A stretch of 6,864 nt of DNA from Desulfobacteraceae bacterium. GTDB lineage: Bacteria > Desulfobacterota > DSM-4660 > Desulfatiglandales > B25-G16. Positions 1-5,483 of this stretch are shown piece after piece. Within the stretch, counting starts at the first letter, position 1. Every line of letters begins with the position of its first letter. The stretch covers positions 1 to 6,864 of the forward strand of contig JAPVWE010000071.1 of the NCBI GenBank assembly GCA_028572035.1, written 5' to 3'. The position numbers and the translations under genes were made by a program. The notes below the pieces were generated by a model. It worked only from the letters and a program-made list of their open reading frames with translations. It did not search any database and was not told the origin of the DNA.

Positions 1-304
1 CTCCGTACAGCTCGAGCTTCTGGAAGGTTCTGCCAATTCCAAGCTCAGCCCTCTTGTGAGGAGAAAAACCGCTGATCCTCTCTCCTTTGAAATAGATATT
101 TCCTTTCTGGGGGCGATAAAGACCATTAATGCAGTTCATCATCACCGTTTTACCGGCACCATTTGGCCCAATAATAGAGTGTATCTCCCCTTTTCTTACC
201 TCTAAATCAACACCGTTCAGGGCCTGTACCTTTCCAAAGGCCATATGGATATTTTCAAGTTTTAGAATAACATCTCCTTCTTTCACTTCATTTGCGTTAT
301 TCAT
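1..304 (-). CDS. livG: LivG-type ABC transporter ATP-binding protein, N-terminal fragment (3' part beyond the window)
   Basis: I translated the minus strand from the ATG at 304 to the window edge, giving about 101 residues of a protein usually around 250-280 long. It begins MNNANEVKEGDVILKLENIH. The Walker A P-loop GPNGAGKT lies at about residues 46-53, and a Q-loop in the context GIGRTFQKLELYG at about 89-101, where the window ends; the signature motif, Walker B and H-loop are outside. The style (IHSIIGPNGAGK, then NCINGLYRPQKG, then GRTFQ) is typical of LivG, one of the two ATPases that drive high-affinity branched-chain amino acid or related amide/acyl uptake at the inner membrane. An in-frame TAA lies shortly upstream and this is the first start codon after it. 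GGAG at 316-319 (minus strand) sits 11 nt before the ATG. The partner permeases would be expected further left. Family is clear; the substrate cannot be told. Confidence 0.88.
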   Translation of the reverse strand, partial: MNNANEVKEGDVILKLENIHMAFGKVQALNGVDLEVRKGEIHSIIGPNGAGKTVMMNCINGLYRPQKGNIYFKGERISGFSPHKRAELGIGRTFQKLELYG

Positions 305-315
305 ACCCTTTAGGA

Positions 316-319
316 CTCC
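316..319 (-). promoter_or_regulatory. Shine-Dalgarno for the livG-type gene
   Basis: The minus strand reads GGAG here, 11 nt before the ATG at 304. This is slightly long spacing but is the only reasonable ribosome binding site. A GGG immediately before the ATG is too close to serve. Confidence 0.5.
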
Positions 320-431
320 ATAACGAACTTCTTAATATTCTAAAGTACCTAGTTGCTAACAAAAACAAATAAAAAAAGCCTGTATCTAAGAATTACATAA
401 GGCGCTCTTTTAAATTCTCCGTAGATTTCTT

Positions 432-460
432 ATTCAGAAAGATAAACAAAGACTTGTCAA
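432..460 (-). promoter_or_regulatory. possible second promoter of the livG-type gene
   Basis: A perfect TTGACA (minus strand, 455-460) is followed after 17 bp by CTGAAT (432-437), which matches only three of six positions of the -10 consensus. It lies about 130 nt upstream of the ATG at 304. The -35 box is good and the -10 box is weak, so this is a candidate only. Confidence 0.25.
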
Positions 461-544
461 AAAGGTAAGTTGAAAATAGCATTTTTACTGGGCCAGAAGG
501 TCTATGTAGACCCTTATTAGTTTATAGAATTTGGGATTCACTTT

Positions 545-572
545 TTTATTCATTATTCTCATTATTTGTCAA
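545..572 (-). promoter_or_regulatory. candidate sigma-70 promoter of the livG-type gene
   Basis: In the 290-bp gap between the two minus-strand genes, a perfect TTGACA (567-572, minus strand) is followed after 16 bp by AATAAA (545-550), four of six matches to TATAAT. It would give a leader of roughly 235 nt before the ATG at 304. The rest of the gap (305-544) is AT-rich and shows only a short perfect palindrome, GGTCTA-TG-TAGACC at 499-512. I see no convincing terminator for the upstream gene, so read-through is possible. Confidence 0.35.
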
Positions 573-594
573 CAACTTTTTCCAAAAAACGAGG

Positions 595-1785
595 CTATTC
601 GGACATTTTAGAATTTTCATAACGACCTGATAAGATCTGGGGCATGAGGTTCTCCTGGCATTCGCGCAAGAAATAATCATCCGTCATCCCTGCGATAAAA
701 TCCCGGACAATCATGGCAGGAGGATTGTTATCCCGATATTGGGAGGACACCCCATCTAAAAATTCTCTAAAAATAACTGAATGCTCATTACCAGCTTTTA
801 GATCTCTATAATATTTTTCGAAAAGCAACTCAAACATCAATCGTACCTTGTTAGTTTGACTTTTAGCCTTGGTGTGAGCGTATATGAATTCTTGGTTAAA
901 ATCTTTAAGCTTCTTCAGGGCCTCTGCCACCTCAGTGCTAAATGAAATAGTGGGTTTTTCGAGACTCTCGGAGATCAGATCCTCAACCAAGGTATATACA
1001 ATAGTTCCATTTGTCTCCCCCAATCTCCGGCGGCAATCTACCGGTATTTCATTCCTTTTTATCAAACCCAGTCTTATTGCATCCTCTATATCTCTACCTA
1101 TGTAGCTAATGGTGTCGGCCATCCTCACAACACATCCCTCTATAGTCATAGGCCAGATAGGAAATTCTGGATTCTCTGTAAGCTTCTCTATCTCTTGTTC
1201 CAATCGGGCAAAATCTTTACTGCTATCTGGGTATAAGGCAGGATTATGCACCTCACCATTATGGGAAAGGATACCATCCAAAACCTGGAGGGATAGGTTC
1301 CAGCCAGCTCCTTTTTTTTCTAGCACCTCCAAAAACCGAACACCTTGTACATTGTGTAAAAAATTACCCAGCCCATATTCCCTGGATAAGTCTGACAGGA
1401 ATTTCTCACCATCGTGCCCAAAGGGGGCGTGCCCTATGTCGTGACCAAGGGCAACAGCCTCAATGAGATCCTCATTAAGCCTGAGCAGACGCCCTATAGT
1501 CCGACCAATCTTGGAGACCAATTGTACATGGAGAACACGATGGGTAATGTGATCATTTTTAACAAGGTAGAAGACCTGGGTCTTGTCAATGTATCTGGAA
1601 TAGGCCAAGGAGTGAAGAATTCTATCGGCATCAACAGAAAAATTCTCCCTGTGACCGTCAATAACCTCTTGCTCATCTCTTCGTCTGACAGCCTGAATGC
1701 TTAGCGTGGCGTAAGGAGAGAGCCTATCCTTTTCTAAAAGATGGAGGTGTTGCTTAATATCTCTTAAAATCTTACTCTTATTCAT
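595..1785 (-). CDS. dgt: HD-domain dNTP triphosphohydrolase (dGTPase-like)
   Basis: The enzyme is expected to hydrolyse dGTP or other dNTPs to the nucleoside and tripolyphosphate in the cytoplasm, helping to control the dNTP pool. From the ATG at 1785 the protein has 396 residues. An N-terminal block DADRILHS...DKTQVF (about 52-72) is the hallmark of the dGTPase family. The HD-site metal ligands are visible as H82 (THRVLH), H115-D116 (GHDIGHAPFGHDGE, with H119 and H124) and D224 (VRMADTISYIGRD). Length and motif order match the dGTPase-like type-2 proteins, and no key residue is missing. The frame stays open to a TTG at 1818 (11 extra residues), but that has no Shine-Dalgarno and would lie almost on the predicted transcription start, so I prefer the ATG; its own ribosome site (AAAAGA) is also weak. 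Nucleotide specificity cannot be read from sequence; E. coli Dgt itself is longer. Confidence 0.88.
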   Translation of the reverse strand: MNKSKILRDIKQHLHLLEKDRLSPYATLSIQAVRRRDEQEVIDGHRENFSVDADRILHSLAYSRYIDKTQVFYLVKNDHITHRVLHVQLVSKIGRTIGRLLRLNEDLIEAVALGHDIGHAPFGHDGEKFLSDLSREYGLGNFLHNVQGVRFLEVLEKKGAGWNLSLQVLDGILSHNGEVHNPALYPDSSKDFARLEQEIEKLTENPEFPIWPMTIEGCVVRMADTISYIGRDIEDAIRLGLIKRNEIPVDCRRRLGETNGTIVYTLVEDLISESLEKPTISFSTEVAEALKKLKDFNQEFIYAHTKAKSQTNKVRLMFELLFEKYYRDLKAGNEHSVIFREFLDGVSSQYRDNNPPAMIVRDFIAGMTDDYFLRECQENLMPQILSGRYENSKMSE

Positions 1786-1833
1786 TAGGTATCTTTTCGT
1801 GCCAGAGGCAGAACTCAAAGCAAAGATAAGGGA

Positions 1834-1863
1834 AGTTTAATAAAAATTGCTATCAGGGGTCAA
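1834..1863 (-). promoter_or_regulatory. candidate promoter of the dGTPase-like gene
   Basis: The minus strand carries TTGACC (1858-1863), an 18-bp spacer, and TAAACT (1834-1839; four of six to TATAAT). The predicted transcription start near 1827 leaves about 40 nt before the ATG at 1785 but only about 9 nt before the TTG at 1818, which favours the ATG. The match is moderate. Confidence 0.35.
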
Positions 1864-1867
1864 TATA

Positions 1868-1896
1868 ATTAATGACTAATTAATGAATCGATTAAT
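1868..1896. repeat. three ATTAAT boxes in near-helical phase
   Basis: The palindromic hexamer ATTAAT occurs at 1868-1873, 1879-1884 and 1891-1896, with starts 11 and 12 bp apart, so all three face roughly the same side of the DNA. They lie just upstream of the candidate dGTPase promoter in the divergent region. They could be an operator or bent DNA, or simply reflect AT-rich composition. Confidence 0.35.
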
Positions 1897-1913
1897 CTTG
1901 CAATTTCCTTTAT

Positions 1914-1937
1914 AGGATATATCTTCTTTTATATCCT
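1914..1937. repeat. 7-bp inverted repeat AGGATAT / ATATCCT
   Basis: AGGATAT at 1914-1920 and ATATCCT at 1931-1937 form a perfect inverted repeat with a 10-nt AT-rich loop, in the divergent dgt-tilS region. It has no following T-tract matched to a gene end, so it is not a terminator. An operator or a chance AT-rich palindrome are both possible. Confidence 0.4.
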
Positions 1938-1942
1938 GATAA

Positions 1943-2031
1943 AAGTGCCTAAAGTTATAAGTGCCTAAAGTGAGCTAAAGTTGTGGATATGTTAACATTT
2001 AGAATCTTAGACTTTAGGCACTTTGGCTCAC
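1943..2031. repeat. AGTGCCTAAAGT module array forming an inverted repeat before tilS
   Basis: The 13-mer AAGTGCCTAAAGT occurs twice directly (1943-1955 and 1959-1971) and once exactly inverted (2011-2023). A related module GTGAGCTAAAGT (1970-1981) has an inverted counterpart reading GTGAGCCAAAGT on the minus strand (2020-2031), one base different. Copies 1959-1971 and 2011-2023 can pair as a 13-bp stem with a 39-nt loop; the loop contains the perfect palindrome ATGTTAACAT (1989-1998). The array ends 7 nt before the tilS start codon, so it occupies the promoter and leader of tilS. Similar tandem modules occur between genes in other environmental bacteria as I recall them, which points to a dispersed element rather than a tilS-specific operator. 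Confidence 0.8.
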
Positions 2032-2038
2032 TTGAGTA

Positions 2039-3439
2039 ATGAACTTACATCCTACTGAAAAGAAAGTTTCGCTAACTATCCTCGAGCATCGAATGATCAG
2101 CAGTGGAGACACGATCGTTGTGGCTGTATCTGGAGGACCAGATTCTGTTTGCCTTTTGAAAATCCTTTTCCGGCTTCGGAAGCGGTTGAACGTTAGCTTA
2201 ATCGTTGCCCATCTGAATCATGGATTAAGGCCGAAAGAGGATGAAAGGGAGACGGAATTTGTCGCCAATTTAGCGAGAACACTAAATCTCACCTTAGCCT
2301 ATGATAAGGCCGATAATTTAACTAAGGCACATGGAAGCTCCATTGAGGAAAAGGCCAGAGAAATAAGGTATCAATTTTTGGAAAAGGTCTTAGATGAGTA
2401 TCATGCCCAAAAGGTGGCCCTTGGTCACAATATGAATGACCAGGCCGAAACAGTTCTCATGCATCTTCTGAGGGGGGCTGGACCAACCGGTTTGTCCGGA
2501 ATGCCTCCAATTCGGGAGGAGCGTTTCATAAGACCTCTCATAAACATATCGAGGGATGAAATCCATACCTATCTAAAACAAAAAGATATATCCTTTATGA
2601 TGGATAGCTCCAATCTTGAAAAAAGGTATCTGAGAAACAAGATACGGTTGGAGTTGATACCACTTCTTCTTAACTACCAACCACAGCTCATTGAACATTT
2701 GGGGGAACTTGCATTTCTATGCAGGCAGGAAGATCAATTTATGGAGGAAGAGGCAAACAAGGGATTGCAAATGGTAACTCTCGATTCCTTAGACCATTCT
2801 TTAGACCTTTCCCTTACCACTTTGAAAAATCTCTCAACTGCTCTTCAATATCGCGTTATCAGGCAGGCAATAAAAACAGTAAAAGGAAATCTCAGAAGGA
2901 TAGATATTGGACATATCAAGGCAATCATCGATCTTGCCAATAATATGAGGCCCCAGATTAAAATGAATCTTCCTGAGAATCTTATGGTAAAGAAGACATA
3001 TGAAAGGCTTAGGTTTTCTCTAGGAACTGAAACGGAGACAGGCGATTTTTCCTATTATATAAAAAATAGCGGGAGGTTTAAGATTCCTGAAATCAATCAG
3101 ACAATATCATTAGAGGAAATATCTAAAAAGGATTTTTTGCTGTCTTCTCCTTCGCCTCACGAGGCATTCCTTGACCTTGACAGACTCCAATGGCCTCTAA
3201 GGGGAAGGAATTTCAGGGCAGGAGACAAATTCATGCCCCTTGGCCTCAATGGTTTTAAAAAGGTGAAAGATATCTTTATCGACAATAAGATTCCATCTGA
3301 ACAAAGAAAAAAAATCCTTATTCTCGAAAACTGTGACGATATAGTATGGGTCTGCGGCATCAGGATTGATGACAGGTATAGGGTTAAGGAAAAAACCAAA
3401 AGAATTTTAAGATGTAAAATCGAAAAAAATATGATATAA
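2039..3439 (+). CDS. tilS: tRNA(Ile)-lysidine synthase
   Basis: TilS attaches lysine to C34 of the CAU anticodon of a minor tRNA-Ile using ATP, making lysidine. This changes codon reading from AUG to AUA and identity from Met to Ile; it is normally essential. The 466-residue protein is full length. The N-terminal PP-loop ATPase has SGGPDS at 31-36, HLNHGLR at 58-64, and GHNMNDQAET at 129-138 followed by LRGAG at 144-148. The middle region (about 215-300) is helical. The C-terminal TilS domain is recognisable from LRGRNFRAGDKFMPLG (387-402) through FKKVKDIFIDNKIP (406-419) to RILRCKI near the end. I chose the ATG at 2039 because the 17 residues before MISSGDTIVVAVSGG resemble the family's N-terminal helix. 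Its ribosome site is weak (GAG only 2 nt upstream) and the repeat array abuts it. It probably leads the ftsH-folP unit. Confidence 0.95.
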   Translation: MNLHPTEKKVSLTILEHRMISSGDTIVVAVSGGPDSVCLLKILFRLRKRLNVSLIVAHLNHGLRPKEDERETEFVANLARTLNLTLAYDKADNLTKAHGSSIEEKAREIRYQFLEKVLDEYHAQKVALGHNMNDQAETVLMHLLRGAGPTGLSGMPPIREERFIRPLINISRDEIHTYLKQKDISFMMDSSNLEKRYLRNKIRLELIPLLLNYQPQLIEHLGELAFLCRQEDQFMEEEANKGLQMVTLDSLDHSLDLSLTTLKNLSTALQYRVIRQAIKTVKGNLRRIDIGHIKAIIDLANNMRPQIKMNLPENLMVKKTYERLRFSLGTETETGDFSYYIKNSGRFKIPEINQTISLEEISKKDFLLSSPSPHEAFLDLDRLQWPLRGRNFRAGDKFMPLGLNGFKKVKDIFIDNKIPSEQRKKILILENCDDIVWVCGIRIDDRYRVKEKTKRILRCKIEKNMI

Positions 3440-3487
3440 AGAAATGTTTAGGTAAGGCTTCCCTGTAATTGAGCTATTTGAACATAT

Positions 3488-3502
3488 CGCACCTTCGGTG
3501 CG
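3488..3502. repeat. short perfect hairpin CGCACC-TTC-GGTGCG
   Basis: A 6-bp GC-rich stem with a 3-nt loop lies 49 nt after the tilS stop and 5 nt before the REPIN-like element. No T-tract follows, so it does not look like an intrinsic terminator. It may be an outer part of the same mobile repeat. A GTG inside it (3498) is the first start-like codon of the frame that runs into ftsH. Confidence 0.6.
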
Positions 3503-3507
3503 GACGT

Positions 3508-3563
3508 GTAGGGGTTCGATTTATCGAACCCGCAATGACGGGCGTCATAAATGCCGCCCCTAC
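3508..3563. repeat. REPIN-like element: two inverted GTAG-headed palindromes
   Basis: The plus strand has GTAG (3508-3511), then the stem GGGTTCGAT (3512-3520), loop TT, and ATCGAACCC (3523-3531). The minus strand, entering from 3563, has GTAG (3560-3563), stem GGGCGGCAT (3551-3559), loop TT, and ATGACGCCC (3540-3548), with one mismatch. Both units share the GTAG head, 9-bp arms and a 2-nt TT loop, and they are separated by 8 bp (3532-3539). The outer GTAGGGG/CCCCTAC ends also pair. A GTAG tetranucleotide at the foot of an imperfect hairpin is the known recognition pattern of REP sequences mobilised by REP-associated tyrosine transposases (RAYTs), and inverted pairs of them are called REPINs. 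Assignment rests on structure alone; no transposase is in the window. Confidence 0.75.
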
Positions 3564-3587
3564 AAGGACTCAAAATGGAATTTCCTA

Positions 3588-3593
3588 TACAAT
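3588..3593 (+). promoter_or_regulatory. possible -10 box for ftsH
   Basis: TACAAT matches five of six positions of TATAAT and lies 36 nt before the ftsH TTG. At 17 bp upstream is AGGACT (3565-3570), a poor -35 that shares only GAC with TTGACA. If used, transcription would start near 3600. ftsH may instead, or also, be read through from tilS. Confidence 0.25.
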
Positions 3594-3600
3594 GAACTTA

Positions 3601-3612
3601 GGGCCTTCGCCC
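3601..3612 (+). promoter_or_regulatory. small hairpin GGGC-CTTC-GCCC in the ftsH leader
   Basis: A perfect 4-bp GC stem with a 4-nt loop ends 5 nt before the ftsH Shine-Dalgarno. If transcription begins at the candidate promoter just upstream, this hairpin would be at the very 5' end of the mRNA, where it could stabilise the transcript. A chance hairpin is equally plausible. Confidence 0.3.
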
Positions 3613-3617
3613 GAAAA

Positions 3618-3622
3618 GGGAG
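3618..3622 (+). promoter_or_regulatory. Shine-Dalgarno that fixes the ftsH start at TTG 3630
   Basis: GGGAG (within AAAAGGGAG) lies 7 nt before the TTG at 3630. This is near-ideal strength and spacing, and is the main reason to reject the in-frame upstream start at 3498. Confidence 0.8.
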
Positions 3623-3629
3623 AAAACAG

Positions 3630-5483
3630 TTGAATACATTTTCTAAGAATCTGACTCTCTGGCTAGTTATCAGCCTGATGATGATCTTGCTATTTCAAAT
3701 TTTCAAAAAAGAAACCAGGCAGACTGGACAGTTAAGCTACAGTGAATTTCTGAGTATGGTAGAACGGGGAGACGTCAGCCAGGTGACTATTCAGGGGGAT
3801 AAGATCTCTGGTGTCGCAGATCATGGCCGATCCTTTAGAACGTATGCACCCAAGGATCTTGAACTAATAAAAATATTGCGCAATAAGGGGATAGAGATAA
3901 CTGCCAGACCGGATGATGCGTCTCCATGGTATATGACAATCCTTGTATCCTGGTTCCCTATGCTTCTCTTAATAGGTGTCTGGATCTTCTTTATGCGTCA
4001 AATGCAGGTAGGAGGAGGTAAGGCCCTGTCTTTTGGTAAAAGCAGGGCAAGGCTTGTGACCGACGATAAAGATAAGGTAACCTTTGACGACGTAGCCGGT
4101 ATAGAGGAGGCAAAGGAAGAGCTTCAGGAGATCATAGAGTTTCTAAGAGATCCAAAGAAATTCACTCGCCTGGGAGGCAGAATCCCCAAAGGTGTGCTTC
4201 TGCTCGGAGCCCCTGGAACAGGCAAAACGTTACTGGCCAGGGCTATAGCAGGAGAGGCGGCTGTCCCCTTCTTAAGCATTAGTGGCTCTGACTTTGTGGA
4301 AATGTTTGTAGGTGTTGGTGCTTCAAGGGTGAGAGATCTCTTTGTCCAGGGTAAAAAGAATGCCCCCTGTATCATCTTTCTAGATGAGATTGATGCTGTG
4401 GGTCGACATAGGGGAGCTGGATTAGGAGGAGGTCACGATGAACGAGAACAAACGCTCAATCAGCTCTTAGTGGAAATGGATGGATTCGAATCCAATGAAG
4501 GGGTCATTCTGATTTCAGCTACCAACAGGCCTGACGTACTTGATCCAGCATTATTGAGACCAGGAAGGTTTGACAGGCAGGTAGTTGTCCCGGTGCCTGA
4601 TGTAAGGGGACGGGAAGGCATACTCAAAGTCCATACCCGAAAAACGAGGATGGCAGATGATATTGAGCTTTCTGTAATTGCCAGAGGAACGCCAGGTTTT
4701 ACCGGTGCAGACCTTGAAAATATGGTTAATGAGGCAGCCTTGCTTGCTGCCAGGAGGAATAAAGACAAGATAGACATGTCAGACCTGGAAGATGCAAAAG
4801 ACAAGGTTCTCATGGGTACAGAAAGGAAGAGCATGATTATAAGCGATGAAGAGAAAAGGACTACTGCCTTTCATGAGGCGGGGCATACCTTGGTCGCAAA
4901 ACTCATACCTAATACTGATCCGATACATAAGGTGACTATAATTCCCAGGGGTAGGGCCCTTGGCCTGACACAGCAACTCCCTTTAGATGATAAACATACC
5001 TATACAAAAGAGTACCTTTTAAATAATATTTGCATCCTGATGGGAGGAAGGATAGCTGAGGAAATCGCCTTAAATACCCAGACGACTGGTGCAAGCAATG
5101 ACATAGAGAAGGCTTCTGAAATAGCAAGAAAGATGGTCTGTGAATATGGTATGAGCGAAAAACTCGGTCCTTTAAGCTTCGGAAAAAAAGAGGAAGAGAT
5201 ATTCCTAGGGCGTGAGATTGCCCAACATAGGGATTATAGTGAAGAGACAGCGCAAAAGATTGACCAAGAGGTAAACAATCTTGTAGGTGAGAACTACAAA
5301 AAAACTCATAAGCTCATAAAACATAACCTTGATACCCTCAGCAACTTAGCCAAGGCTCTTTTAGAAAGAGAGACCTTAAACGGCCATGAGATAGAGGAAA
5401 TAATGGGCAATAAGAGAAGAAAAAGACAACCAGGAAAAACGAGAGGAAAAAGGAAGATTGCTTCCTCAGGTAAAAAGGCCTAA
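3630..5483 (+). CDS. ftsH: ATP-dependent zinc metalloprotease FtsH
   Basis: FtsH is a hexameric AAA+ protease of the inner membrane that extracts and degrades damaged membrane proteins and short-lived regulators. From the TTG start it has 617 residues, a normal length, beginning (M)NTFSKNLTLWLVISL. Two membrane segments (about 7-26 and 101-122) flank a small periplasmic domain. The AAA+ module shows Walker A GAPGTGKT (193-200), pore loop FVEMFVG (222-228), Walker B IIFLDEID (248-255) and the second region of homology ATNRPDVLDPALLRPGRFDR (297-316). The protease has HEAGH (415-419) with the third zinc ligand D491 in GASND. The C-tail is strongly basic (KRRKRQPGK...). The frame is open upstream to a GTG at 3498, but those 44 codons run through the REPIN-like element and encode Arg/Cys-rich residues (RGSIYRTRNDGRHKCRPY) foreign to FtsH. 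Its 3' end overlaps folP by 26 bp. Confidence 0.96.
   Translation: MNTFSKNLTLWLVISLMMILLFQIFKKETRQTGQLSYSEFLSMVERGDVSQVTIQGDKISGVADHGRSFRTYAPKDLELIKILRNKGIEITARPDDASPWYMTILVSWFPMLLLIGVWIFFMRQMQVGGGKALSFGKSRARLVTDDKDKVTFDDVAGIEEAKEELQEIIEFLRDPKKFTRLGGRIPKGVLLLGAPGTGKTLLARAIAGEAAVPFLSISGSDFVEMFVGVGASRVRDLFVQGKKNAPCIIFLDEIDAVGRHRGAGLGGGHDEREQTLNQLLVEMDGFESNEGVILISATNRPDVLDPALLRPGRFDRQVVVPVPDVRGREGILKVHTRKTRMADDIELSVIARGTPGFTGADLENMVNEAALLAARRNKDKIDMSDLEDAKDKVLMGTERKSMIISDEEKRTTAFHEAGHTLVAKLIPNTDPIHKVTIIPRGRALGLTQQLPLDDKHTYTKEYLLNNICILMGGRIAEEIALNTQTTGASNDIEKASEIARKMVCEYGMSEKLGPLSFGKKEEEIFLGREIAQHRDYSEETAQKIDQEVNNLVGENYKKTHKLIKHNLDTLSNLAKALLERETLNGHEIEEIMGNKRRKRQPGKTRGKRKIASSGKKA

Noticed and set aside
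129..323. 64-codon plus-strand frame
   Set aside because: It is the antisense shadow of the livG-type gene, whose P-loop and start are clear on the minus strand.
884..1704. Several plus-strand frames of 73-111 codons
   Set aside because: All lie inside the minus-strand dGTPase-like gene and show no family motif or ribosome site.
1943..2031. CRISPR array
   Set aside because: The repeats are only 12-13 bp, lie in both orientations, and lack regular unique spacers of about 30 bp.
1943..2038. Riboswitch or T-box leader for tilS
   Set aside because: Apart from the repeat-built hairpin I find no conserved aptamer or T-box motif.
3488..3563. Intrinsic terminator after tilS
   Set aside because: The hairpins are strong but none is followed by a T-tract, and the paired GTAG-headed design fits a REPIN better.
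4124..5127. Minus-strand frames of 63-124 codons
   Set aside because: They are antisense to the conserved AAA+ and protease domains of ftsH, with low-complexity Ser/Leu-rich translations.
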